Part shown: positions 9,411 to 18,194 of the stretch, piece after piece | Position numbering within the stretch: position 1 is the stretch's first letter | Layout: the number at the start of each line of letters is the position of its first letter | DNA from: Candidatus Korarchaeum sp. | GTDB taxonomy: Archaea > Korarchaeota > Korarchaeia > Korarchaeales > Korarchaeaceae | DNA length: 64,000 nt | Reading direction: 5' to 3' | Assembly (NCBI GenBank): GCA_020833055.1 | Contig: JAJHQZ010000003.1 | Coordinates: 62,001-126,000, forward strand | Notes under the pieces: generated by a model | Seen by the model: the letters and a program-made list of their open reading frames with translations, nothing else | Told to the model about the DNA's origin: nothing | The model's database searches: none | Translations under genes and position numbers: made by a program

Positions 9411-9848
9411 GTGGGAGATAGGAAGAAGACCCCTTATGACGATCCCTTCGATCGCTTCATAAGGGACGTGATGGAGCTACTGAGGAAGATGGATGAGGAT
9501 TTATCGAGTTTCATCAATGGCGATATATCTTGGGATGTGAGTTATGGTGAGGAGGGAGAGGGGGTCGAGATCTCCCCCGAGGCAGATACCTCATCAGAGG
9601 GGGGGAGGGGTTTGGAGTTAGAGGAGCAATTGGTTGATGTTATAGAACTGGAGGATGAGATCCTCATAGTCGCTGAAGTCCCCGGGATAAGTAAGGAGGA
9701 CATCTCGGTCAGGTTGAAGGGGAAGGAGATAACTATAAAGGCGGGGGACCTCCTGAGGAGGATACAGCTATCGATAGAGCCCGACTCAGAGAGAGTGAGG
9801 GCTACTTATAGGAACGGGATCTTGGAAGTAAGGATACCTAAAAGGTAG
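9411..9848 (+). CDS. Small heat-shock protein (Hsp20/alpha-crystallin family)
   Basis: 145 residues. The C-terminal part (about 70-145) is an alpha-crystallin domain: VAEVPGISKEDISVRLKG followed by the closing YRNGILEVRIPKR. The N-terminal 70 residues are acidic and of low complexity, unlike most Hsp20 arms. Such proteins hold unfolding proteins in the cytoplasm. It starts with GTG 9411 after a G-rich ribosome-binding site, 34 nt after rad50, and is followed after 5 nt by the helicase gene. Its place inside a DNA-repair operon is unusual. Confidence 0.82.
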   Translation: MGDRKKTPYDDPFDRFIRDVMELLRKMDEDLSSFINGDISWDVSYGEEGEGVEISPEADTSSEGGRGLELEEQLVDVIELEDEILIVAEVPGISKEDISVRLKGKEITIKAGDLLRRIQLSIEPDSERVRATYRNGILEVRIPKR

Positions 9849-9853
9849 GCTAA

Positions 9854-12800
9854 TTGACGAGGATCTCATCCTCCGATTTACTCAAATACTTAGGTTATGA
9901 GTTCGAGGCTTATTCCGAAGATGAGATAAGGCCGAAAACTGTTGAAGTGAAGTTCGGAGACCTTTTCCCAAAGTTATACGCTTACGAGGGGAAGAGTAGG
10001 GAGATAGCTGAGAAGAAGCTTTATCTACATCAGATGGAAGCTCTAAATTCCCTTGAAGCTGGGAAGAATATCGTATTGATTTCCGGGACTGGTAGTGGGA
10101 AGACAGAGGGGTGGTTCTTTTACACTGCTAAAGGGAAGAGGACTTTAGCTCTCTATCCAACTCTAGCTCTCGCTAATGATCAGATCAGGAGGTTAGAGAA
10201 TTACTCTAGGGCCTTAGGTATGAGCACTCAGATCTTAGATGCTAGGAGGAGGGAGTTACTTGAATCATCGCAAGGAGCTCATGCTATCAGGGAAGTAGTT
10301 ATCTCATCTAGCTTAGTGATAACTAATCCAGCTTTCTTACTGGTAGATCTCAAGAGGTTATCTAGAGGATACCTGTTGGGCTTCCTCAGGAAATTAGAGC
10401 TCCTCGTCTTAGATGAGTTAGACTTCTATGGGCCAAGGGAGATCGCTCTCCTCCTATCAATGATCAAGATAATATCTCTTATTTCAGAGAGGAATCCTCA
10501 AATAGCTGTACTTACTGCTACACTCGGGAATCCTGACGATCTAGCCTCTTTCCTCACTTCGACTAACGGGAGGGAGACCTCTATAATAAGGGGGGATCCG
10601 TTCAGGCCTAGGAACGATGTCTACCTCATACTGGGGAAGAACTTGAGGAGCGTATGGGAATGCCTCAAGGCTCATGAGACTGAGATCCTTTCGAGCGATG
10701 TGGGTGAGGATGTTAAGAACTCCCTGAGGGACTATAAGTCCTTCGAGAGGGAAGTGTATAAGCTAGTGGAGATAGCGAGATCTCTGGGTATAGAGTGCCC
10801 TCAGCCCTTAATGGATCCCGCTGAAGTCATATCCAATTATGAGAGGGATGATGGAGTGACTGTCGTATTCACGAACAGTATAAGGAGCGCTGAGAACCTG
10901 AGGAAGAGGTTAGTAAACGAGTTCGGTCTAACTAAGGTAGCTTCCCACCATCACTTAGTGCCTAAGGATGAGAGGGAGAGGATAGAGGATGCAGCGAGAT
11001 CAGGGGAGCTCAAGATACTGATAAGCCCCAGGACTCTCTCACAAGGGATAGACATAGGAAACATCATAAGGATCGTCCATCTTGGACTCCCGGATAGCTT
11101 GAGGGAGTTCAAACAGAGGGAGGGGAGGAAGGGTAGGAAGGATGTCGGATGGACAGAGACAGTGATATTCCCATTATACAGATGGGATAGAGAGCTCCTC
11201 TCAAGAGGAGTAGATGCTATGACTAAGTGGCTCAAACTACCGCTCGAGATAACTTTCGTGAATCCATCTAACAAGTACTCCATCCTCTTCGAGGGCTTGT
11301 TCAAGATTGTAAATCCCCTGATGAGGGATCAATTGAGGGAGGAAGAGATCAAATTGCTCACGGAATTGGGGCTGATTTCACAGGGTAATTTGACGGAAAG
11401 GGGAAAGAGAGTGTGGGAGATGATAAACTTCTATGAGTTCGGCCCTCCCTATGGCTTCAAGAGGATCTTAAGGGAGGGCGGTGAGCTCAGGTACTTAGAG
11501 GATATAGGTCATTGCGATCTAGTCGAGAGGTTTCAACCGGGTTGTATAGATTATGGGAATGACTCTATCGTTGTTGATTTCAGGAGGAAGGGTAGGATAA
11601 TAACTGGGGTCGTCGAGGAGCCCTTCAATTACGGGACCATATATTCATTCGATGCCCTAGCATTCATGTTGGAGGAGTACGAGAGGATAAAGGCGGAGTG
11701 GGGTGAGAGGCCTGATATAGTAGATGATTACTACAGGGGGAGGGTGGGGTCCGAGGTAGTTTGCGTGGTCGATCCCCCAGTAGATGGATTCGGTCTCAGG
11801 ACTAAAGTACCGAATAGGGTCTATTGGAGGCTCAGTTCATCTAAAGTGAGGCCTGTGAACGTAGGGAGGAGCACGATATTGCTCAGGGAGAGCAGGTCCC
11901 TCCCTGTGATAACTCAAACGGGGGGAGTTTACAGGGATTATACTTACGGTATATCGGTAGAATTGGATCCCAAGGAGGACCTGACTTGGCTCAGGATAGG
12001 ATTGGCCACTCTCATGCTCGTCTTGAGGCTCTCCCTAGGCATACACGTAGACTCCCTCTATTACGAAGTGGCCAATTTAGGTGAGAAGAAAGTCATGATG
12101 GTACATGAACCGGAATCCGCTGGTTTGATAGAGAAGTTGGATTGGCTCAAAGTCGCTAAGGAGGTAGATCTCTTCGAACCAGATGACCTATCTGAGGTAA
12201 TGATGATGCTGATAGATGAGGAAGCCCATTATGAGTTCGTGATGAGGGGTCTCGATTGGGACCTAGCGAAGAGGTTCGCTAGGAGAGCTGTAGATTACAT
12301 CTTAGCTAAGCAGATGATCCCCTTCGCTCTAGAAGGGAGGAGTTTCATGATCCCAAGGCCTTCTAGGGCTAATAAAGTGCTCTCATTAGATTTCATCGGG
12401 GTAAACTTGACGGATTCAATATCCATCGGGTTCCTAGGGCTCTACGATGGGGAGGACGTAGAGACTCAGGTATTGATCAAGGAGTTCTTCGATTCTAGGG
12501 GGGCGGACCTCTCGCCCATCGAGGAGTGCGTTAACGAGGACTTCGCTGTAGTAAGCTGGGACTTCGACTCCCTATTCAAGGACTTATTCTCGATGAATCA
12601 GAGGACCCTCTGCTATATACTTCAGGGCTTGAGGGAGGAGGGAAGGTTCCTCGAGCTCAAGCCCTTAGTCGAGGAATTCCTCGGAATGAGCCCTGTATCT
12701 CTGGAGGAAGTAGCTAGGAGGATCTGGGGGATAAGTAGTTCAATAAAGGACGTATTGATGGAAGCTAAGAGATCTATTGGAGAAATAGAGGAGAGGAGAG

Positions 12801-12922
12801 GGGTGAATTGGGAGAGGTATACAAAGTATCTGAGAGAAAAAGCGAAAAATATTATTGAGGAGAGAGCTAAAGCTATCTACCTAACTTTCCTCGCTCTGGG
12901 TCGAGGGGAGAGGGCTCAGTAG
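9854..12922 (+). CDS. Large SF2 helicase resembling Hrq1/MrfA
   Basis: 1022 residues. Helicase motifs: I SGTGSGKTEGW (about 77-87), Ia LYPTLALANDQIRRL, a TNPAFLL Ib-like motif, II VLDELD in place of DEAH, III TATLGNPDDLASFL, and VI QREGRKGR. The TNP and TATLGNP wording and a later segment VHEPESAGLIEKL resemble the Hrq1/MrfA family and its MZB (DUF1998) domain, but the usual Cys cluster is not seen. The final 170 residues contain LSLDFIGVNL and VVSWDFDSLF, faintly like an RNase H-fold exonuclease. Probably a repair helicase; last gene of the nurA operon. TTG start at 9854; stop overlaps the SAM synthetase stop by 7 nt. Confidence 0.72.
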   Translation: MTRISSSDLLKYLGYEFEAYSEDEIRPKTVEVKFGDLFPKLYAYEGKSREIAEKKLYLHQMEALNSLEAGKNIVLISGTGSGKTEGWFFYTAKGKRTLALYPTLALANDQIRRLENYSRALGMSTQILDARRRELLESSQGAHAIREVVISSSLVITNPAFLLVDLKRLSRGYLLGFLRKLELLVLDELDFYGPREIALLLSMIKIISLISERNPQIAVLTATLGNPDDLASFLTSTNGRETSIIRGDPFRPRNDVYLILGKNLRSVWECLKAHETEILSSDVGEDVKNSLRDYKSFEREVYKLVEIARSLGIECPQPLMDPAEVISNYERDDGVTVVFTNSIRSAENLRKRLVNEFGLTKVASHHHLVPKDERERIEDAARSGELKILISPRTLSQGIDIGNIIRIVHLGLPDSLREFKQREGRKGRKDVGWTETVIFPLYRWDRELLSRGVDAMTKWLKLPLEITFVNPSNKYSILFEGLFKIVNPLMRDQLREEEIKLLTELGLISQGNLTERGKRVWEMINFYEFGPPYGFKRILREGGELRYLEDIGHCDLVERFQPGCIDYGNDSIVVDFRRKGRIITGVVEEPFNYGTIYSFDALAFMLEEYERIKAEWGERPDIVDDYYRGRVGSEVVCVVDPPVDGFGLRTKVPNRVYWRLSSSKVRPVNVGRSTILLRESRSLPVITQTGGVYRDYTYGISVELDPKEDLTWLRIGLATLMLVLRLSLGIHVDSLYYEVANLGEKKVMMVHEPESAGLIEKLDWLKVAKEVDLFEPDDLSEVMMMLIDEEAHYEFVMRGLDWDLAKRFARRAVDYILAKQMIPFALEGRSFMIPRPSRANKVLSLDFIGVNLTDSISIGFLGLYDGEDVETQVLIKEFFDSRGADLSPIEECVNEDFAVVSWDFDSLFKDLFSMNQRTLCYILQGLREEGRFLELKPLVEEFLGMSPVSLEEVARRIWGISSSIKDVLMEAKRSIGEIEERRGVNWERYTKYLREKAKNIIEERAKAIYLTFLALGRGERAQ

Positions 12923-14124
12923 ACCGGGACCTCCCCGTCTATCAGCTTCTCAACGAACCGATCTATCCTGGATATCCCCCTCAATAGCACCTCTTCCACT
13001 TGCTTCTTTATGTCCTCGAAGTTCGATTCAGTATGTACTTCAGCGGCTATCAAAGTCGGTTCATTGATAGGCCAACCTATCCTGCTGAGGAGCCAGACAT
13101 AAGCCTCCTTTATAGATGGGACTTCCTCTATTATCTCTTTTGCCATCTCATATGCGTAAGCATTGTATATCTTCCCAACGTGGCTCACCGGGTTCTTTCC
13201 AGCTGCGGCTTCCGAGCTCCTGGGTCTCATCAAGGATATCACTCCATTAACACCATTCCCTCTCCCTACTTGACCTGAGTCGCCTCCTTCAGCCGAGGTG
13301 CCTAAGACGGTCAAGTAGACACCTCCAACTCCCCTGCCCCTGACGTCCAGTGTGTTCAAGTGGACCTCTATGGAGTCGAAAGCATCACTGTACTTCTCCC
13401 TCAGGAAGGAATTTACCCTCTCTAAAACTTCCTCCTTCCTCCTGAAATACTCATCCTCGCTAGATATGAACCTATCGACGAATGCTAAAGCTATAGTGAG
13501 GTCTAACTTATTATTGTACCTGCTCCCCATCACTTTAACATCTTCTCCCGTCTCCTCGAAATCCTTCTTAAACTCCTTAGAATTCAGGAACCTTTCTACA
13601 TCTAAGACGACTCTCTCCGTCCTAGAGAGGGGTGCATAACCGACGGCAGCCGATGTGTCATTAGCTCCCATTACCTTACTACCCCTCTTGAATATATCAG
13701 TCAACTCAGCGCTCCCCTGCTTCATCTCAACTTGATACCTCACATGACGCTCAGGATCCACGAACCTCAAGTTCTCCTTTATCCAAGACTTCGCCGCTCT
13801 CTTCACTATCTCCTCAAGATCTATAGATTCCCCTCCGAATGAAGTAGTAGCTCTATCCCCGAAAACGATCAGCATAGGTTCTATTACTCTCCCGCCACCG
13901 AAAGCTGGTTCCGTGACCCCGGCTGCTAGTAGGGATTTATCCGCATTGTAATGTAATAACCCCCCGAATTTCCTCAAGTACTCCCTATTCAACTCTAAGG
14001 AGACTCTCTCCATTATTCCGTCCGCTATCGTGTCGGGATGACCGATACCCTTCCTCTCAACTATCTCTATAGGTTGTTCATCGACGGGAGGTCTGTAAGA
14101 AGGGAAAACCTTCAATGAGGTCAT
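12916..14124 (-). CDS. mat: S-adenosylmethionine synthetase, archaeal type
   Basis: 402 residues making S-adenosylmethionine from methionine and ATP. The family-specific features GIGHPDTIADGIME near residue 27, the HYNADKSLLA segment, GANDTSAAVGYAP and RGVGGVYLTVLGTSAEGGDSG regions are all present, distinguishing the archaeal type from bacterial MetK. It would feed the many radical SAM enzymes of this region. ATG 14124 lies 27 nt from a TATA box, suggesting a leaderless mRNA. Confidence 0.95.
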   Translation of the reverse strand: MTSLKVFPSYRPPVDEQPIEIVERKGIGHPDTIADGIMERVSLELNREYLRKFGGLLHYNADKSLLAAGVTEPAFGGGRVIEPMLIVFGDRATTSFGGESIDLEEIVKRAAKSWIKENLRFVDPERHVRYQVEMKQGSAELTDIFKRGSKVMGANDTSAAVGYAPLSRTERVVLDVERFLNSKEFKKDFEETGEDVKVMGSRYNNKLDLTIALAFVDRFISSEDEYFRRKEEVLERVNSFLREKYSDAFDSIEVHLNTLDVRGRGVGGVYLTVLGTSAEGGDSGQVGRGNGVNGVISLMRPRSSEAAAGKNPVSHVGKIYNAYAYEMAKEIIEEVPSIKEAYVWLLSRIGWPINEPTLIAAEVHTESNFEDIKKQVEEVLLRGISRIDRFVEKLIDGEVPVY

Positions 14125-14146
14125 ACGACATCAGACGGGAACTGAC

Positions 14147-14156
14147 TATATAAAAT
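14147..14156 (-). promoter_or_regulatory. TATA box of the SAM synthetase gene
   Basis: TATATAAAAT (plus-strand reading) is centred about 27 nt before the minus-strand ATG at 14124, the expected distance for a leaderless archaeal transcript. Confidence 0.6.
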
Positions 14157-14191
14157 AAATAAACGTTTCCACTCAATTTACTGCATCGAGG

Positions 14192-15265
14192 GTGGAGCTG
14201 TTGATCCTGATAGTGACCACCACTGGGAAATGCAACATGAAATGCTCGTACTGCGGTGGCAGCTTCGATCCGAGGCTCGTACCTTGGTCGGAGGAGTATC
14301 GACTGGAGGACCTCATCGCTACTATAATGAGGACTGGGTGCGATGTAGCCTTCTACGGAGGGGAACCCCTCCTCAATCCTGAGCTGATAATGGATGTGGT
14401 GGATTCCTTGAAGTCGAGGGGTTGGAGGGGTAGGCTCGTAATACAGACCAACGGTACTCTCTTTGAGAACTTACCCTTGAGCTACTGGTTATCCTTCGAC
14501 TCCGTGCTCCTCTCCGTGGATGGGAGGCCGGAAGTGAACGATGAGGGCAGGGGGAGGGGGAATTATGAGAGGGTCATAGGGGCAGCGAAGAATCTGAGAA
14601 AATATGGATTCTCTGGAGATCTGATAGCTAGAATGACCGCTTGGGAGAGGACAGATATATATGAGGATGTGACCCATCTCTTGGGCTTGGGGATATTCGA
14701 TCACATCCACTGGCAGCTCGACGTCATATGGTCTGAGAGATGGGATTTCAGGGAGTGGTCAGAACGCTCTTATCTACCGGGAATCAGGAAACTAGTTTCC
14801 CTATGGTTGGAGGAGATGAGGAAAGGGAGGGTTCTGGGGATAGCCCCCTTCTTGGGTATAATGAGGGCTGAGTTATTCGGGGACCTACCTTCCCCTCCCT
14901 GCGGGGCCGGTAGCGAGAGTTTCACACTACTGCCGAACGGTAAGGTCTTAGCATGCCCTATAGCTGTTGATTCTAGTTGGGCAGTCCTCGGGAAGCTAGA
15001 TAATTGGATCAGGGGGATTGAGATAGGTGAGCCCTGTAAGAGCTGCGATTACTTCAAATACTGCAGGGGTAGGTGCCTCTACGCTTACATGGAACGCTTA
15101 TGGGGGGAGGAGGGGTTCGAGGAGGTCTGCTATGTGACTAAGGAAATGATAAAGATAGTTTTAGAGCGTGTGGGAGAGATAAGATCTCTGATCAGTGAGA
15201 GGGTCATATCCGCTGAGGACCTTTATTATCCCAGGTATAATAACACAGTGGAGATAGTCCCTTAG
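14192..15265 (+). CDS. Radical SAM enzyme with SPASM-like C-terminus, AF1577-like peptide-modifying family
   Basis: 357 residues. The 4Fe-4S radical SAM motif is C14-x3-C18-x2-C21 (GKCNMKCSYCGG), followed by FYGGEPLLNPEL and a TIM-barrel. The C-terminal Cys-rich stretch (CKSCDYFKYCRGRC and a later Cys) looks like an auxiliary-cluster SPASM/twitch domain. It resembles the archaeal AF1577 group, predicted to modify peptides or proteins; the substrate is unknown and no short precursor gene is seen adjacent. GTG 14192 is the chosen start, TTG 14201 is possible. Followed after 10 nt by a winged-helix regulator. Confidence 0.8.
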   Translation: MELLILIVTTTGKCNMKCSYCGGSFDPRLVPWSEEYRLEDLIATIMRTGCDVAFYGGEPLLNPELIMDVVDSLKSRGWRGRLVIQTNGTLFENLPLSYWLSFDSVLLSVDGRPEVNDEGRGRGNYERVIGAAKNLRKYGFSGDLIARMTAWERTDIYEDVTHLLGLGIFDHIHWQLDVIWSERWDFREWSERSYLPGIRKLVSLWLEEMRKGRVLGIAPFLGIMRAELFGDLPSPPCGAGSESFTLLPNGKVLACPIAVDSSWAVLGKLDNWIRGIEIGEPCKSCDYFKYCRGRCLYAYMERLWGEEGFEEVCYVTKEMIKIVLERVGEIRSLISERVISAEDLYYPRYNNTVEIVP

Positions 15266-15275
15266 GTGACTTCAG

Positions 15276-15542
15276 TTGGATTGGGAGGACTTGTTAATCG
15301 AAGCTGTGAAGAGCAAGACTAGGGTCAGGATATTGAAGTACATCCTAGAGGTGGGAGGGGCCAACATAAGCAGGATATCCAGGGAATTGGGGATATCTTA
15401 CACGAGCGCTGAGAGGAACTTGGAGGCCTTGAGCAGGGCCGGTATATTGGAAGAAGTGAGACTGGGGAGAGTGAGAGTGTACAAGATAGGGGAGGGAGAG
15501 AGTATTATCAAGTTAATAAAGTGCTTGATTGGGAGGGATTAA
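15276..15542 (+). CDS. ArsR-like winged-helix transcriptional regulator
   Basis: 88 residues forming a single winged helix: VRILKYILEVGGANISRIS, then the recognition helix SYTSAERNLEALSRAGI and a wing EEVRLGRVRVYKI. It has no added ligand domain and no Cys metal site. TTG 15276 follows AGGTGAC at 15264-15270. It is coupled to the radical SAM gene upstream and may regulate that gene. The target is unknown. Confidence 0.8.
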   Translation: MDWEDLLIEAVKSKTRVRILKYILEVGGANISRISRELGISYTSAERNLEALSRAGILEEVRLGRVRVYKIGEGESIIKLIKCLIGRD

Positions 15543-15548
15543 TTAAAA

Positions 15549-17090
15549 TTAGTTCCATGGGGATTTCTTAGATCCCCTCCTCACGTAAGTCCTGTAATCC
15601 CTGTAGTACTTCCCATGAGTTCCCTGTCTCCTCTTATTCAGATCCTTCCTCACGATGACCTTCCTATTGTTAGCTCTCTCAATGAAGCTGTTCCTATTGG
15701 AATCTCTCACAGCTAGATAACTCGCTAAGATCACGATGAATGCACCTATCCCTATGCTCACCCATAGGTTGTCCAGACCTATCCAAGATAAGGAGGCCGA
15801 AGATATCTCAGGTATCTTGACAGTTATCCTCTTGCTCACCCAGTTCGACCAAGCCCCCTTATCATCCTTAACCCTGAAGCTCACGGTATAATTCCCACTC
15901 TTCGAGTATGTGTAATTGAGGTAATCGTGGGGTATGGAGTTCCCCTTGAGCTCCCCTGTGAATATCTTCCCGTCACCCATATTCCACTCATATGCAACTA
16001 CTTTGCCATCGGGATCGACGCCCATCCCTTGGAATAGGAATGTGACGTTATCTAGCGTCTTTATAGAAATTATGGAGGCCTGAGGTGGCTTATTGCCCCT
16101 CACAGAGACACTGACAGTATAATAGGAGGACTCGAGTCCCTTCGAATCTATCGCCTTCACCTTAACTGTGTAAGCGCCTTCCTTCGGATAGGTATACTTT
16201 ATCTCAGCATCTCCCTTCCTCACAGTACCATCGCCGAAGTCCCAAGTGTATGTTATCGGATCACCATCGGGATCGTAAGCGGATGCCCTGAATGATATAG
16301 TAGCCCCAGGGTCCGGATCCTGCGGGCTGAACGTTACCGAAGTTATGATCGGTGCCCTATTCGGGGGCCTCGTCTCAGTCATCCTAGACTTAACGTAAAC
16401 CTTGACGGATGTCTCATTCGATACAGCCCCCTTATCATCAGCGACTTTCACAGTGACGGTGTAAGTGCCTTCTCTCGAGTAAGCGTGAGTTACCTTAGTT
16501 AAGTTAGCCCCCTGCTGCTTATTGCCATCACCGAAATCCCAGTAGAAGGTAGTCACGCGGCCATCGGGATCAGAAGCCTCAGCTACGAATGTAACCTTTT
16601 CATTCGGTTGCGCGGGATTTGGATAAACATCCTTAAGCTCAACTATGGGCGGGTAATTCGATTTTGTGATTGCTATCGTAGCAGTGTAAACGGCTTCTGA
16701 TCCCCCCCAAGTACCCTTCACGCTCACTTTAACCGTATACTGCCTGTAATCCTTGTAGGTATGAGTAACATCCATACCATAATAGACTATAATATAGGCT
16801 CCCTTTCGTGTCTCATTTATCTTATAACCGCCCGTTTCTCTGAGAGTCTGCCCATCACCGAAATCCCAAATCCACTCGCTTGGCATATTTTCTGCGTTTT
16901 CAGTTTTCTCGAAAGCTGCCACGGCAGTGAAGTAGACGGTAGTCCCCCTAACTATATACGATAGGCTGACTATCTTAGGTGGAGGTAGTGAGGGTGCGAC
17001 TGCTGGGCATCCGGTACCTGCCGAAGCGCTTATCGTCATGAGCAGAATTAATGCTACGCTCGTGGAAACTAACATTTTCGTTGCTTTCAT
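15549..17090 (-). CDS. Secreted surface protein with four PKD domains and C-terminal membrane anchor
   Basis: 513 residues. A signal peptide (basic MKATK then about 16 hydrophobic residues ending ASAGTG) is followed by four PKD repeats, about residues 38-143, 148-233, 242-331 and 334-427, each with WDFGDG or the variant WNMGDG and a TYTVTVKV-type strand. A hydrophobic helix near 443-464 and a strongly basic tail of about 45 residues end the protein, so it is anchored in the membrane with its tail inside. PKD modules usually mediate cell-surface contacts or S-layer structure. No catalytic domain is present. A TATA box lies 28 nt upstream of the ATG. Confidence 0.87.
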   Translation of the reverse strand: MKATKMLVSTSVALILLMTISASAGTGCPAVAPSLPPPKIVSLSYIVRGTTVYFTAVAAFEKTENAENMPSEWIWDFGDGQTLRETGGYKINETRKGAYIIVYYGMDVTHTYKDYRQYTVKVSVKGTWGGSEAVYTATIAITKSNYPPIVELKDVYPNPAQPNEKVTFVAEASDPDGRVTTFYWDFGDGNKQQGANLTKVTHAYSREGTYTVTVKVADDKGAVSNETSVKVYVKSRMTETRPPNRAPIITSVTFSPQDPDPGATISFRASAYDPDGDPITYTWDFGDGTVRKGDAEIKYTYPKEGAYTVKVKAIDSKGLESSYYTVSVSVRGNKPPQASIISIKTLDNVTFLFQGMGVDPDGKVVAYEWNMGDGKIFTGELKGNSIPHDYLNYTYSKSGNYTVSFRVKDDKGAWSNWVSKRITVKIPEISSASLSWIGLDNLWVSIGIGAFIVILASYLAVRDSNRNSFIERANNRKVIVRKDLNKRRQGTHGKYYRDYRTYVRRGSKKSPWN

Positions 17091-17113
17091 CGAGCGATAA
17101 CTTCGCGCTCACC

Positions 17114-17122
17114 TAAATAAAT
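17114..17122 (-). promoter_or_regulatory. TATA box of the PKD surface-protein gene
   Basis: TAAATAAAT on the plus strand is centred 28 nt before the minus-strand ATG at 17090. The adjoining spacer to 17350 (260 nt) is the most AT-rich stretch seen in the window; apart from this box I see no gene or RNA in it. Confidence 0.5.
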
Positions 17123-17350
17123 GTTACATGCTCTACTTCTTAACTTACCAATGCAACCGTTTCGCATGTTAAAGTCATCTAAAAATCCAGTAAATTGAAA
17201 AAAAATTTGAGATTTAATATACTTACTGTATGTTTTTATATCTAAAAGATGGAAGTTTATTTTTTCTTAGCTCATTTTTATTTAATTTTCTTAACATTTT
17301 AAGGTAATATGGAAAATAAAATTATGAATATATACCGTCTGGAATGGCTG

Positions 17351-18157
17351 TCATCGAATCTGAGCGAGCACCTTATCAACTATTTCGCTGAATGCCTTAG
17401 CTACAGGGCTCTCGGGATCCTCCATCACTATGGGCTTACCCTCATCAGTTAGCTCAACTACTTCCGGATCTATCGGAATCTCACCGAGGAAAGGGACCCC
17501 CTCCTCTTCCGCGAGCTTCCTGCCGCCACCCTCCCCGAATATCTTGATCTTCTCACTACCGCACAAGAAGTAGCTCATGTTCTCTATTAGACCGAGGACC
17601 CTTACGTTCATAGCCTTAGCCATCCTTATCGCCCTCCTGACATCCATCAGGGCGATCTTCTGAGGAGTAGTCACTATAACGATGCCATCGAGAGGGATGA
17701 GTTGCATCACACTCAATGGTTCATCCCCTGTCCCAGGCGGGAGGTCTATTACCAGGAAATCTAAGTCCCCCCAATCCGTACTTTCCACTAATTCCCGTAT
17801 CGCTTTGGCCTTGAGAGGTCCTCTCCATATGACAGCGTCTTCATCCTCTATCATGAAGCCGAGTGAGATGACTTTTATCCCTAAGGGGCCTTCTACAGGG
17901 ATTAGCTTATTCTCCTCGATATATACTTGGGAGCCCAGTAGACCGATGGCCCTGGGGACGTTAGGTCCCGTGAGGTCCGTATCCATTATGCCGACGGAAT
18001 AACCCCTCTTAGCGAGCTCAGCTGCTATGTTCACGGAGACAGTGGTCTTACCGACTCCTCCCTTTCCGCTCATCACAGCTATCTTCCTCTTGACATATTT
18101 CAGGCTCTCCAGTTCTTTAGATTGCGTCGATCCCTCACTCTTCACCGGAGTCACCAA
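17351..18157 (-). CDS. Mrp/NBP35 family P-loop ATPase, iron-sulfur carrier type
   Basis: 268 residues with the deviant Walker A GKGGVGKTT (31-39), the DTDLTGPNVPRAIGL switch and DLPPGTGDE. The family carries and inserts Fe-S clusters in the cytoplasm. The usual CPxCG pair after ENMSYF is reduced here to a single Cys (SYFLCGSEKIKIFG), so cluster binding in the standard manner is doubtful. It stands alone on the minus strand with an AT-rich promoter element near 18184. Otherwise full length. Confidence 0.87.
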   Translation of the reverse strand: MVTPVKSEGSTQSKELESLKYVKRKIAVMSGKGGVGKTTVSVNIAAELAKRGYSVGIMDTDLTGPNVPRAIGLLGSQVYIEENKLIPVEGPLGIKVISLGFMIEDEDAVIWRGPLKAKAIRELVESTDWGDLDFLVIDLPPGTGDEPLSVMQLIPLDGIVIVTTPQKIALMDVRRAIRMAKAMNVRVLGLIENMSYFLCGSEKIKIFGEGGGRKLAEEEGVPFLGEIPIDPEVVELTDEGKPIVMEDPESPVAKAFSEIVDKVLAQIR

Positions 18158-18194
18158 TCAAGCGACCCACATTATCGGAAAAACTTTTTGGAGA

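Noticed and set aside
17101-17350. AT-rich spacer as a replication origin
   Set aside because: No repeated origin recognition boxes and no orc1/cdc6 gene nearby; it is more simply a terminator plus promoter spacer.
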